Below are positions 8,603 through 17,351 of a DNA stretch of 64,000 nt, in pieces. The stretch is from Hyphomonas sp. (GTDB lineage: Bacteria; Pseudomonadota; Alphaproteobacteria; Caulobacterales; Hyphomonadaceae). Within the stretch, counting starts at the first letter, position 1, and the number at the start of each line of letters is the position of its first letter. The DNA is taken from the NCBI GenBank assembly GCA_016124495.1, contig WGNP01000001.1, positions 124,001 to 188,000 of the forward strand. The letters run 5' to 3'. The notes below the pieces were generated by a model. The model worked only from the letters and a program-made list of their open reading frames with translations. It was not told the origin of the DNA and did no database searches. The position numbers were made by a program, and so were the translations under genes.

Positions 8603-9351
8603 GCGCGCACCTTGATGCCAGCTTTCTCAAGACCGGCCCTGATCACGCGGGCATGTCCGGGGGCGCCCGGTGTGTCGCTGTGCAGGCAGAGTGTCCCGGC
8701 GCGAAGCGTAATATGTCCGCCCGTGCGCACGGCCACCCGGCCTTCCCGGGCAAATGCCAGCGCCTGCGCCAGCACTGCGGCTGTGTCCTCAAGCACGGCG
8801 CCGGGCATGCTGCGCGGCGTGAGCGCGCCGTCCGCTTCGTAGGATCTGTCCGCAAACCCTTCCGCCAGAAAGCGGATGCCGGCGGATCGAGCAGCCTGCT
8901 CGAGCTGCGAATGCGGCGGACCTATCAGTTCACCTATCCCTGCTCGTGCCGCGACGCCCGCAATCAGTTGTGCGAGCCCCGCATCCCTGGCGGCGTCATT
9001 GTAGAGCGCGCCGTGCGGCTTGAGATGCTCAACTCTGGCTCGCTCCTCTTGCGCGAGATCCAGCAGAAGCTGCGTCTGCGCATCCAGAGAGGTTGCAAGC
9101 TCTGCCGGATTTATTACGAGGCTACGGCGGCCGAAATTTTCCACGTCCGGATAGGAAGGATGCGCGCCGATCTGTACGCCGTGTTTCCTTGCCGTCCTGA
9201 CCGTCTGCCGCATGATATGCGCATCGCCCGCATGACCGCCGCAGGCGATGTTGCAGCGCGTGACGACTTCCAGCATGGCCGCATCCAGAGCGCGCCCTTC
9301 CGGCCCCGCCAATTCGCCCAGGTCCGCATTCAGGCAGAGCGACGCCGTCAT
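8599..9351 (-). CDS. pxpA: 5-oxoprolinase subunit PxpA (LamB/YcsF family)
   Basis: Third subunit of 5-oxoprolinase, about 250 residues with the LamB/YcsF fold. It opens with LCLNADLGE and continues with TRCNIACGGHAGD, QIGAHPSYPD and EHLKPHGALYN, all standard family blocks. I place the start at 9351, because this ATG shares an ATGA with the stop of the transporter gene, the typical coupling seen between the other genes here. An in-frame ATG two codons earlier (9357) is possible. The order transporter-pxpA-pxpB-pxpC resembles Bacillus ycsG-ycsF-kip gene order. Confidence 0.93.
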   Translation of the reverse strand: MTASLCLNADLGELAGPEGRALDAAMLEVVTRCNIACGGHAGDAHIMRQTVRTARKHGVQIGAHPSYPDVENFGRRSLVINPAELATSLDAQTQLLLDLAQEERARVEHLKPHGALYNDAARDAGLAQLIAGVAARAGIGELIGPPHSQLEQAARSAGIRFLAEGFADRSYEADGALTPRSMPGAVLEDTAAVLAQALAFAREGRVAVRTGGHITLRAGTLCLHSDTPGAPGHARVIRAGLEKAGIKVRA

Positions 9352-10556
9352 GGCCATACCCCCGCGGCTCGCAGGACGAGCCGGGCCCCGAGCCCGAACG
9401 TGACCAGCACCACCCCGCCGCCGAGCCAGTTCTGAAGGGACGAGTTTACATGGTCGCCCAGAAGGCTGCGGCGGTTCATGGCGACGAGCAGGAAAGCTGC
9501 AATTACGGGCAGCAGGATTCCGTTGGCGACCTGCGCGGTGAGAATGACCGTGAGCGGATTATATCCGGCTGCCGCGATCAGCGCGCCGATCACCAGGACC
9601 AGCAGGGAAATGGCGCGAAATAGCGTGCTGCGCGGCGGCCTGCCGGACAGTTCGCACACGGCATAGGCTGCGGCCATCGGCGCCGTGATCGCGGAACTGA
9701 GGCCCGCAGCCAGCAGGCCGACCCCGACCAGATAGCGCGCCGCCGGCCCGTAAGCCGGCTCGATAGCCTGCGCCAGATCGGCGCCGGACCGGATGGCAAG
9801 TCCGGATGAAAACAGGCTCGCAGCGGCGGTCACGAGAATAAAGACCGAGATCAGGCCGCCCAGCCCAACAGAGACACGCGTATCCGCGCGGGCCTCCTGC
9901 AAGCCGGCGTCGCCTTTGCCCGCCCAGCGTTCGCGGGACGCCGAGGCGTGAAGAAAGAGATTGTACGGCACGATCGTGGTGCCGATCAGGGCTATAGCCG
10001 TAAACAGGCCACCCTCCGGCACGCCAGGCACGAGGCCTCGGAACAGTTCGCCAAAGTCCGGCCGGGTGATCAGCACACTGCCGGCAAAGGCAAGGCTCAT
10101 CACGGTGACCAGCGCGATCAATGCCCGCTCGAGCAGCTTGTAACTGCCGGTCAGCAGGAAGGCCCCTGCGAGGAGGGCCAGCCCGATGACCCATATGCTC
10201 CGGTTTGGCCCGGCCAGGCCGAAGATCGCTTCGCCGCCCAGCGCCGCGCCGGTGAGGTTCCCGGCCTGATAGGCTGCGTTCCCCAGCGCCAGAGCAACAA
10301 CCACCAATCCGGCAACCGCGAATTTCAGCGCCGGGTTTCCCGCGCCCGCCATCAGCGCCTCACCAAGGCCCCGCCCCGTAATGACGCCAAGCCGCGCCGA
10401 CATTTCCTGCAGGATGATGGTGGCGGCCGTCGCAAACACGAGCGCCCAGAGGAGCGCGTAGCCGAAATTCGCGCCGGCCAGCGTGCACGCCGTCACCGTG
10501 CCCGGCCCAATGAAGGCTGCTGTGACCAGTGCGCCTGGGCCGATCGGGAGCTTCAT
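9348..10556 (-). CDS. Nramp-family membrane transporter with non-canonical substrate site
   Basis: Inner-membrane carrier of 402 residues with about 11 hydrophobic helices, sharing the Nramp fold. Canonical metal carriers have DPGN in helix 1 and MPH in helix 6. Here the corresponding stretches read FIGPGTVTACTLAGANFGY and TIVPYNLFLHASA, so the metal-binding Asp, Asn and Met are absent. It sits directly before pxpA with a 4-bp overlap, as Nramp-like YcsG does in Bacillus. A role in importing pyroglutamate or a related compound, rather than a divalent metal, is an attractive inference. Its start overlaps the DUF2891 stop. Confidence 0.85.
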   Translation of the reverse strand: MKLPIGPGALVTAAFIGPGTVTACTLAGANFGYALLWALVFATAATIILQEMSARLGVITGRGLGEALMAGAGNPALKFAVAGLVVVALALGNAAYQAGNLTGAALGGEAIFGLAGPNRSIWVIGLALLAGAFLLTGSYKLLERALIALVTVMSLAFAGSVLITRPDFGELFRGLVPGVPEGGLFTAIALIGTTIVPYNLFLHASASRERWAGKGDAGLQEARADTRVSVGLGGLISVFILVTAAASLFSSGLAIRSGADLAQAIEPAYGPAARYLVGVGLLAAGLSSAITAPMAAAYAVCELSGRPPRSTLFRAISLLVLVIGALIAAAGYNPLTVILTAQVANGILLPVIAAFLLVAMNRRSLLGDHVNSSLQNWLGGGVVLVTFGLGARLVLRAAGVWP

Positions 10557-11698
10557 TGCGGCGCAATGCCCCGGCGGGTTTCCAGATAGGTCGCAAAACT
10601 CGCCAGCCAGTGACTGCCCGCATAATGCGCTTCGCTGACAGCGGCGAGACCGGTTTGTTTGTGTACGGAAGCTGCCGCCAGCAGGGCGGGCACGCGCGCG
10701 TCGTCCGGCGGCAGGGCGGCGGCAATGCCTTCCAGCGCCCAGGCGCGGGACAGGTTGACTCCGTCAAGGTGTACGAGCTTTCCGTCGGCAGGATCGAGCA
10801 CAATGCCGGGTGTCAGCCATTCGCCCGATCCATCCCGCGGAACCTGCGGCAGGAAGGCCGAAAGCCAGATCGCATACTCCGCCTGCGACATCACGCGGCG
10901 CATCAGGTCGGCTTCCATCAGGCAGGGCGAGAGGAAGTCTTCGCCCGAGGGCTCATAGGCGAGCGGGCAGTTCGTGTCGCCCGCGTGGAAGGCGAGCGCC
11001 TTGGCGGCGAGCGCCCCGCGGAACTCGGCGTCGCCCGTCGCATCGGCCCAGTCGAGCATCAGGCCGAAGGCAAAAGCGGTCTGGTTATGGGTGCCGGCGC
11101 GGATCGGATAGACGAGCTTGGTGAGCCAGTCGAGGGTCTGTGTGCGGATGTGCGTCTCCAGCGGAGAGAGCGTCTCGACCCAGCCGGCGGCTTCCGGAAA
11201 CCCGGCCCCGCGCAGCTCCGTCATCAGCTGCAGGAACCAGGCTGTGCCATAGGGCCGCTCGAAGCTCGCGCGTTCCGCACCCTGGAAATAGGCGAGCTCG
11301 CCCGCGATGTTTGCGGCGGTGAAACTCTTGCCCAGCGCGTCGAGGATCGCGGCACGGAAGGGCGTTTCGGCATCGGTGTTCAGGATGCGGACCAGCAGCC
11401 AATGTCCGTGCACCGCGGAATGCCAGTCATAGCAGCCATAGAAGGCCGGGTAGATCTCCCGCGCCGGTCGCGCATCTTCCGCCGAGTTCAGCACATGGCT
11501 GATCTTGTTTGGATACTCGCGGTGGACACAGGAGAGGGCGAGCCTGGCGAACCGGTCGCCTGCCACGCCCTCGCGCGCGTCTGGCAGGATGATCCCGGCC
11601 GGGGCTTCTGCATGGGCGATGACCGTCTCCTCTGCCGGCGGTGCGCAGGCCGCCAGCAGGCCCAGCACACACACAAGAAGTACTCTCGAACCACGCAT
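10553..11698 (-). CDS. DUF2891 family lipoprotein
   Basis: Protein of about 381 residues matching the uncharacterised DUF2891 family, including ALSCVHREYPNKISHVL, the YPAFYGCYDWHSAVHGHW block, and later SPCLMEADLMRRVM. An N-terminal signal with lipobox (LGLLAAC) predicts export and lipidation. I start at the ATG at 11698, about 9 bases after a G-rich ribosome-binding site; a GTG three codons upstream is less likely because it would overlap that site. It is the first gene of the oxoproline operon and overlaps the transporter by 4 bp. The His/Trp-rich family core looks enzymatic, perhaps acting on glycans or peptides, but no function is established to my knowledge. Confidence 0.85.
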   Translation of the reverse strand: MRGSRVLLVCVLGLLAACAPPAEETVIAHAEAPAGIILPDAREGVAGDRFARLALSCVHREYPNKISHVLNSAEDARPAREIYPAFYGCYDWHSAVHGHWLLVRILNTDAETPFRAAILDALGKSFTAANIAGELAYFQGAERASFERPYGTAWFLQLMTELRGAGFPEAAGWVETLSPLETHIRTQTLDWLTKLVYPIRAGTHNQTAFAFGLMLDWADATGDAEFRGALAAKALAFHAGDTNCPLAYEPSGEDFLSPCLMEADLMRRVMSQAEYAIWLSAFLPQVPRDGSGEWLTPGIVLDPADGKLVHLDGVNLSRAWALEGIAAALPPDDARVPALLAAASVHKQTGLAAVSEAHYAGSHWLASFATYLETRRGIAPQ

Positions 11699-11773
11699 CG
11701 TTGCCACCCCCCCTGAAGATCGCCGCAGACACGCGTATCAGGCACAGGGCCCGGGCCGCAAGCGCGCCGGCGA

Positions 11774-13189
11774 TCAGATGTGCAGCGCGCGGCCTTCGGC
11801 GTCGAGTACGGCTTCGTGCATCGTCTCGGAAATCGTCGGATGGGCGAAGACGGTGTGGATCAGGTCGGCTTCCGTCAGCTCGCCCTGGCGCGCGATGACA
11901 TAGCCCTGGATCAGTTCTGTAACTTCCGCGCCGATCATGTGGGCACCGAGCAGTTCACCGGTCTTCTTGTCGAAGATCGTTTTCACGAGCCCCTGCTCCT
12001 CGCCCATCGCGATGGCCTTGCCATTGCCGATGAAGGGGAAGCGGCCGACCTTGATGTCGTGGCCTTTGGCCCTCGCGGCGGCTTCCGTCAGCCCGACGCT
12101 GGCGACCTGCGGATGCGAATAGGTACATCCCGGAACGTTAGAGGCGTCGAACGGTTCGGCGTGGTTCTTGCCGGCGATGCCTTCGACGCAGGTGACGCCT
12201 TCATGGCTCGCCTTGTGGGCCAGCCAGGGCGGGCCGGTGAGGTCGCCGATGGCGTAGAGACCAGGCACACCGGTCTTGCCGAAACCGTCCACGACAACGT
12301 GCGTCTTGTCGATCCGCGCGCCGAGCGCTTCAAGGCCGAGGTTCTCGACATTACCGACGATGCCGACAGCAAGGATCGCCCGGTCGAATTCCCTGGTTTC
12401 CTTCTTGCCGTCCTTTGTCGTGATGTCGGCGGTGACGACATTCTTGCCGGCCTTGACGTTCTCGACTTTGGCGCCCGTTAAGATATTGAAACCCTGCTTT
12501 TTGAAGTCCTTCTCGGCGAGCGCGGAGATTTCCGCGTCTTCCACCGGCAGGATGCGGTCCATCACTTCCACGACGGTCACCTCGCTGCCGAGTTCGTTGT
12601 AGAAGCTCGCAAACTCGATCCCGATGGCGCCGGAGCCGACGACCAGCAGGCGCCTGGGCATCACGTCCGGCGTCATCGCTTCGCGGTAGGTCCAGATCAG
12701 CTTGCCGTCGGCCACGAGGCCCGCTTGCGGAATGTCGCGCGCCCGTGCGCCGGTAGCGAGCATGACGTGTTTGGCCGTGTACGGCGTATCTTTGCCATCC
12801 TTGCCCTTGACGATGACCTTTGGCGCGGGCGAACCTTTCTCGAGACGTGCACTGCCTTCAATGACGTCGATCCGGTTCTTCTTCATCAGGAACTTGACGC
12901 CGCCCGACAGCTGCGAGGCAACGCTGCGCGAGCGCTTCACGACGGCGTCCAGGTCAAAGGACGGGTTTTCAATCTTCAGACCGAAGGATCTGGCATGCTT
13001 GGCGAGGTGCAGCACCTCAGCGGAGCGCAGCAGCGCCTTGGTCGGGATGCAGCCCCAGTTGAGGCAGATGCCGCCAAGGCTCTCGCGCTCGACGATCGCC
13101 GTCTTCATGCCGAGCTGGCTTGCGCGGATCGCGGCAACGTAGCCTCCGGGACCGGAGCCGATGACGATGAGATCGTATGGGGCGCTCAT
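11774..13189 (-). CDS. lpdA: Dihydrolipoyl dehydrogenase (E3) of pyruvate dehydrogenase
   Basis: FAD enzyme that reoxidises the dihydrolipoyl arm of the E2 subunit with NAD. It is 471 residues, the normal length. Visible are the FAD-binding GSGPGGYVAA near 12-21, the redox-active disulfide in GGICLNWGCIPTKALL, the NAD-binding GSGAIGIEFA, and the C-terminal His-Glu pair in FAHPTISETMHE. It is the last gene of the pdh operon, 15 bp after pdhC. The oxoproline operon follows on the same strand about 75 bp later, and I saw no terminator between them. Confidence 0.97.
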   Translation of the reverse strand: MSAPYDLIVIGSGPGGYVAAIRASQLGMKTAIVERESLGGICLNWGCIPTKALLRSAEVLHLAKHARSFGLKIENPSFDLDAVVKRSRSVASQLSGGVKFLMKKNRIDVIEGSARLEKGSPAPKVIVKGKDGKDTPYTAKHVMLATGARARDIPQAGLVADGKLIWTYREAMTPDVMPRRLLVVGSGAIGIEFASFYNELGSEVTVVEVMDRILPVEDAEISALAEKDFKKQGFNILTGAKVENVKAGKNVVTADITTKDGKKETREFDRAILAVGIVGNVENLGLEALGARIDKTHVVVDGFGKTGVPGLYAIGDLTGPPWLAHKASHEGVTCVEGIAGKNHAEPFDASNVPGCTYSHPQVASVGLTEAAARAKGHDIKVGRFPFIGNGKAIAMGEEQGLVKTIFDKKTGELLGAHMIGAEVTELIQGYVIARQGELTEADLIHTVFAHPTISETMHEAVLDAEGRALHI

Positions 13190-13204
13190 GGTGTTCCTTC
13201 CGGC

Positions 13205-14524
13205 CTAAAGCAGCATCGCTTCGGGCGTTTCCACATATCGCCTGAACGCCGCCAGCCATTTCGCGCCTTCGGCGCCGCCGATAACGCGGTGGTCGCAGGT
13301 CAGCGTGACGCTCATCATGGTGCGGGCCGAGATCGCGCCCGCCTCGTCCACGACCGCACGTTTCTCGCCGGCCCCGACCGAGAGGATCATGCCTTCCGGC
13401 GGGTTGATGATCGAGGCGAAGGACTTGATGCCGAACATACCGAGGTTCGAGATCGAGAAGGTGCCGCCCATGTATTCCTGTGGCTTCAGCTTGCGATCCC
13501 GGGCGCGGGTAGCGAGGTCTTTCATCTCTTCGGAAATCTCGGCAAGGCCCTTGCCTTCCGCCCTGAAGATCACCGGGGTGATCAGCCCGCCCTCGACCGC
13601 CACGGCGACCGAGATATTTGCATGCTTGTGATAGGCGATGCCCTTGTCCGTGTAAGATGCATTGCAGTCGGGCTCGTCGATCAGCGCCAGCGCGGCGGCC
13701 TTGATCAGCAGGTCGTTGACGGAGATCTTCACATCCTTCGGCGCGGCGGCGTTGATGGCGCTGCGGCTTTCCAGCAGGTTGTCGAGCATGATGTCGATGT
13801 TCAGCGGGAAGTGCGGCACCTGCATGAAGCTCTGGGTCAGGCGCTTCGCCACCGTCTTGCGCATGCCGTCGAGCGGCTTCAGCTCATAAGTGTCCGGCGC
13901 ATAGACGCGGTCGTCAAGGATCTGCGGCAGAATGAGCCCGTCAGCCGCCATCGGCGCGCCGCCCTGGGCGGGCTGCGCCGCGCCGGGCTTCGCATTCTCC
14001 ACGTCGCGGCGAATGATGCGGCCATGCGGGCCGGAGCCCTTGAGGGCCTTCAGGTCGATCCCCCTGTTCGCGGCGATGCGTTTGGCCAGTGGCGAGGCCA
14101 TGATCCTTGCACACACGTTCTGCTCATCCCTGCGCAGGGAGGGATCCAGAACGGCCAACGAAGACCGGGGGCCGGTTTTCGCCGGGGTCAGCGGGGACGC
14201 AGAGGCAACGGGAGGCGCTGAGGGTTTTGGTACAGGCGCAGCTTGCGCTTTTGCAGGCGCCTTCACGTCGCCCGCGCTCTCGCCCTCTTCCAGCAGCACG
14301 GCGATCACAGCGTTGACCTTCACGCCTTCGGTGCCGGCCGGCACCATGATCCTGCCAACCCTGCCTTCATCGACCGCTTCGACTTCCATCGTCGCCTTGT
14401 CGGTCTCGATCTCGGCGATGATCATGCCGGACTTGACGGTGTCGCCTTCCTTCACCAGCCATTTGGCCAGCGTGCCCTCTTCCATCGTGGGGCTGAGCGC
14501 AGGCATCGTGATGTTGATGGGCAT
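13205..14524 (-). CDS. pdhC: Dihydrolipoyllysine acetyltransferase (E2) of pyruvate dehydrogenase, with an inserted repeat and altered active site
   Basis: Core acetyltransferase of the pyruvate dehydrogenase complex, 439 residues. Domains in order: one lipoyl domain (1-80, lipoyl Lys in [15 protein letters not shown]), a Pro/Ala linker, the peripheral-subunit-binding domain ([14 protein letters not shown] and [14 protein letters not shown], about 140-180), and the catalytic domain. Two oddities stand out. The linker at about 106-138 contains a 30-odd-residue segment including [12 protein letters not shown], encoded by a palindromic repeat. The active-site motif, usually H-x-x-x-D-G, reads HRVIGGA, with Gly416 in place of Asp. 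It shares bases with the pdhB stop (14524), so translation is coupled. Confidence 0.95.
   Translation of the reverse strand: MPINITMPALSPTMEEGTLAKWLVKEGDTVKSGMIIAEIETDKATMEVEAVDEGRVGRIMVPAGTEGVKVNAVIAVLLEEGESAGDVKAPAKAQAAPVPKPSAPPVASASPLTPAKTGPRSSLAVLDPSLRRDEQNVCARIMASPLAKRIAANRGIDLKALKGSGPHGRIIRRDVENAKPGAAQPAQGGAPMAADGLILPQILDDRVYAPDTYELKPLDGMRKTVAKRLTQSFMQVPHFPLNIDIMLDNLLESRSAINAAAPKDVKISVNDLLIKAAALALIDEPDCNASYTDKGIAYHKHANISVAVAVEGGLITPVIFRAEGKGLAEISEEMKDLATRARDRKLKPQEYMGGTFSISNLGMFGIKSFASIINPPEGMILSVGAGEKRAVVDEAGAISARTMMSVTLTCDHRVIGGAEGAKWLAAFRRYVETPEAMLL
14106..14210. repeat. REP-like palindromic element inserted in frame in the pdhC linker
   Basis: The element holds a perfect 12-bp palindrome CCCTGCGCAGGG at 14128-14139, enclosed by a further ATCCCT (14126-14131) and AGGGAT (14140-14145) pair. 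A second GC-rich CCGG-TTTTCG-CCGG hairpin follows at 14172-14185. One reading of the plus strand gives [10 protein letters not shown], the phrase typically produced by dispersed extragenic palindromes in alphaproteobacteria. The pdhC frame gives [12 protein letters not shown] from the same DNA. The boundaries are estimates, taken from where the Ala/Pro linker composition changes and resumes. It keeps the pdhC frame open. Confidence 0.65.
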
Positions 14525-15912
14525 CAGCTCATCCCCTCACACACCTTCTTCGCCGCCGCGACGATATCGTCCGCATTCGGAAGGCTCAGGGCTTCAAGAT
14601 TGGCCGCATAGGGTAGCGGAACATCCTTCTGGTGGACGCGGGCGGGCGGGGCGTCGAGATAGTCGAAAGCTTCCGCGACCACCGTTGCAGCGATTTCCGC
14701 GCCGACACCGAAGTAGCGCCAGCCTTCCTCGCAGCAAACCAGGCGGCTGGTTTTCTTGACGCTTTCGACCACCGTATCGGTATCCAGCGGGCGCAGCGTG
14801 CGCAGGTCGATCACCTCGGCGCTGATGCCTTCGGCAGCGAGGCGTTCGGCGGCCTGCAGCGCGTAGCCGACCATCCGGGAATGGGCGACGAGCGTGACAT
14901 CCGTTCCTTCGCGTTTCACTGCCGCCTTGCCGATCGGCAGGACAAAATCGTCGCCATCCGGCACCGGGAAAGACTGGCCGTAGAGCAGCTCATGCTCAAG
15001 GAAGACGACCGGGTTCGGATCGCGGATCGCGGCCTTCAGGAGGCCCTTGGCATCCGCCGCGCTGTAGGGCGAGATGACCTTGAGGCCGGGCACCTGCGCA
15101 TACCAGGCGGAATAGTCGTGGCTATGCTGCGCGCCGACGCGGCTGGCCGCGCCGTTCGGCCCGCGGAACACGATGGGACAGCCCATCTGGCCGCCGCTCA
15201 TGTAGAGCGTCTTGGCGGCCGAGTTGATAATATGGTCGATAGCCTGCATAGCGAAGTTAAAGGTCATGAACTCGACCACCGGACGCAGGCCCGCAAAGGC
15301 CGCGCCGACGCCAAGGCCGGCAAATCCATGCTCCGTAATCGGCGTATCGATGACGCGGCGCTCACCGAATTCCTGCAGCAGTTCGCGCGTCACCTTGTAG
15401 GCGCCCTGATACTGCGCAACTTCCTCGCCCATGACGAACACGCGCTCGTCGCGCCGCATCTCTTCCGCCATCGCATCGCGCAAGGCGTCACGCACGGTGG
15501 TTTCGGTGAAGGTGACGCCCTCAGGCACCGAAGGATCAGTTATCACCCTGTCACGCGGCTGTTGCGCCGCCAGCGGCATTTCCGCCTGGGACACGGACGG
15601 CCGGGCCTCGGCCCGCTCTGCTCTGGCCGGCGGCGCTTCAGCTTTTGGCTCTGACGTCGCAACGTCCTCGCCGTCCGAAGCAAGCACGGCGATGATCGCA
15701 TTCACTCTGACGCCTTCGGTGCCTTCCGGCACGACGATGCGCGATAGGATGCCTTCATCGACCGCTTCGACTTCCATCGTCGCCTTGTCGGTCTCGATCT
15801 CGGCGATGATGTCACCGGATTTCACCCTGTCGCCTTCCTTCTTCAGCCATTTGGAGAGCGTGCCCTCCTCCATGGTCGGCGACAGCGCGGGCATCAGGAT
15901 GTCTACGGACAT
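14524..15912 (-). CDS. pdhB: Pyruvate dehydrogenase E1 component, beta subunit, with N-terminal lipoyl domain
   Basis: Beta subunit of the thiamine-diphosphate-dependent E1. The 462 residues exceed the usual 330 or so because an N-terminal lipoyl domain (1-80, [15 protein letters not shown]) is fused through an Ala/Glu-rich linker to the E1 beta part, which starts near residue 135. This arrangement is known in alphaproteobacteria. E1 beta blocks include [35 protein letters not shown], and late [14 protein letters not shown] and RLVCCEEGW segments. It starts 3 bp after the MAPEG gene and its stop touches the pdhC start. Confidence 0.96.
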   Translation of the reverse strand: MSVDILMPALSPTMEEGTLSKWLKKEGDRVKSGDIIAEIETDKATMEVEAVDEGILSRIVVPEGTEGVRVNAIIAVLASDGEDVATSEPKAEAPPARAERAEARPSVSQAEMPLAAQQPRDRVITDPSVPEGVTFTETTVRDALRDAMAEEMRRDERVFVMGEEVAQYQGAYKVTRELLQEFGERRVIDTPITEHGFAGLGVGAAFAGLRPVVEFMTFNFAMQAIDHIINSAAKTLYMSGGQMGCPIVFRGPNGAASRVGAQHSHDYSAWYAQVPGLKVISPYSAADAKGLLKAAIRDPNPVVFLEHELLYGQSFPVPDGDDFVLPIGKAAVKREGTDVTLVAHSRMVGYALQAAERLAAEGISAEVIDLRTLRPLDTDTVVESVKKTSRLVCCEEGWRYFGVGAEIAATVVAEAFDYLDAPPARVHQKDVPLPYAANLEALSLPNADDIVAAAKKVCEGMS

Positions 15913-15915
15913 GTA

Positions 15916-16317
15916 TCAGGCTCCGGTGAACGGAAGGACTTGCAGGAAGATCATGACCAGGCCCGCCGCGCCGGCCATGTAGGCGAGCGTGCGAACCACC
16001 GGCACGCCAAACCAGTAGAGCGGCGCGAAGGCGAGGCGCGCGAAGAAGAAAATCATACAACCAAGCTCCGTCCACTGGTTCGTCCGATCACTGAGAACAG
16101 CGACCAGGACCAGTGGCACAAAGAGGCACATCGCCTCAATCATGTTGGCGGTCGCACGTTTGGCGCGGCCGAGGCCGGGGCTGTAGGGCGCCAGATTGTC
16201 GCGCGGGCCGAGCAGGTCGCCGAGTTTGTATTGCCGGTTGCCGGTGACGATTTCACCGAAGATATAGACCAAGAACAGCGCGGCGGTGGCGGAGAGCCAG
16301 GAAAGTTCGGGGATCAT
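15916..16317 (-). CDS. MAPEG family membrane protein inside the pdh operon
   Basis: Small integral membrane protein of 133 residues with four hydrophobic helices, matching the MAPEG (membrane-associated eicosanoid/glutathione metabolism) family: LGPRDNLAPYSPGLGRAKRA is the conserved loop, followed by RATANMIEAM. The ATG at 16317 shares an ATGA with the pdhA stop, so I prefer it to any longer form reaching back into pdhA. It lies between pdhA and pdhB, which are normally adjacent, and must be co-transcribed with both. No enzymatic role has been shown for most bacterial MAPEG proteins; glutathione transferase or peroxidase activity is possible. Confidence 0.9.
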   Translation of the reverse strand: MIPELSWLSATAALFLVYIFGEIVTGNRQYKLGDLLGPRDNLAPYSPGLGRAKRATANMIEAMCLFVPLVLVAVLSDRTNQWTELGCMIFFFARLAFAPLYWFGVPVVRTLAYMAGAAGLVMIFLQVLPFTGA

Positions 16318-17327
16318 CGTGCGCCCTCCTCGATCAGTACATCCGTCCACAGCTCGCTGGCATCCGGCTCCGGGCTCTCCAGCGAGAAGTCTGCCGCCTC
16401 TTTCACGATCGCCTTGATCTCGTTGTCGATCTTTTTGAGGTCTTCCTCGGTTGCGTGCCCCTGCTCTATGATCTGGTCCCTCAGGCCATCAATCGGATCA
16501 TGGTGTGTACGGATGTCGTCGACTTCCTCGCGCTTGCGATACTTCGCCGGGTCGGACATCGAGTGGCCGCGGTAGCGGTAGGTCTTCATCTCGAGGATAT
16601 AGGGGCCCTTGCCGGCGCGCGCATGCGCGACAGCCTTCTGCCCCGCCTCACGCACCGCCAGTACATCCATGCCGTCGACTTCCTCGCCCTCAATCTCGAA
16701 GCTGATGCCGCGCTTGAACAGCTCGACCTCGGCGGAGGCGCGCTCGACGCTCGTGCCCATGGCGTACATGTTATTCTCGATGACGTAGATCACGGGGAGC
16801 TTCCAGAGGCTCGCCATGTTGAAGGCTTCGTAGACCTGGCCCTGGTTGGCGGCGCCGTCACCGAAATAGGCGAGGCTGACATGGTCGTTGCCGCGATACT
16901 TATTGGCGAAGGCGAGGCCGGTGCCGAGCGGCACCTGCGCGCCGACGATGCCGTGGCCGCCGTAGAAGTTCTTTTCCTTGGAGAACATGTGCATGGAGCC
17001 GCCCTTGCCGCGCGACAGTCCGCCGATGCGTCCGGTGAGTTCCGCCATGACGCCGTTAGGATCGAGACCGCAGGCCAGCATGTGGCCGTGGTCGCGGTAA
17101 CCGGTGATCACCTGGTCGCCGTCCTTGAGGCACGACTGCATGCCGGTGACGACCGCTTCCTGCCCGATATAGAGATGGCAGAAGCCCGCGATCTTGCCCA
17201 TGCCATAGAGCTGGCCGGCCTTCTCCTCGAAACGCCGGATGAGCAGCATCTCGCGGTAGAATTTCAGCATGTCGGCCCTGGAGGCCTTGGCGGGTACTTT
17301 TTTTGAACTTTTAGGTTTCGTGGCCAT
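16314..17327 (-). CDS. pdhA: Pyruvate dehydrogenase E1 component, alpha subunit
   Basis: Alpha subunit of the E1 decarboxylase, 337 residues. The thiamine-diphosphate motif runs from GDGAANQGQVYEAFNMA to ENNMYAMGTS, and the phosphorylation-loop-like YRYRGHSMSDPAKYR is present as in mitochondrial-type E1 alpha. A short Lys-rich N-terminus (KPKSSKKVPAK) precedes the fold. The ATG follows a GGGAGGC ribosome-binding site. A 24-bp inverted repeat lies 25 bp upstream, in the gap after ftsB, so the pdh operon probably has its own promoter there. A perfect TTGACA also occurs in that gap on the minus strand. Confidence 0.97.
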   Translation of the reverse strand: MATKPKSSKKVPAKASRADMLKFYREMLLIRRFEEKAGQLYGMGKIAGFCHLYIGQEAVVTGMQSCLKDGDQVITGYRDHGHMLACGLDPNGVMAELTGRIGGLSRGKGGSMHMFSKEKNFYGGHGIVGAQVPLGTGLAFANKYRGNDHVSLAYFGDGAANQGQVYEAFNMASLWKLPVIYVIENNMYAMGTSVERASAEVELFKRGISFEIEGEEVDGMDVLAVREAGQKAVAHARAGKGPYILEMKTYRYRGHSMSDPAKYRKREEVDDIRTHHDPIDGLRDQIIEQGHATEEDLKKIDNEIKAIVKEAADFSLESPEPDASELWTDVLIEEGAR

Positions 17328-17351
17328 GCAACGTGCCTCCCTGACCCCTTA

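Noticed and set aside
12725..14221. Long plus-strand frame opposite lpdA and pdhC
   Set aside because: Antisense shadow of two certain genes. Its only familiar phrase ([10 protein letters not shown]) comes from the palindromic repeat.
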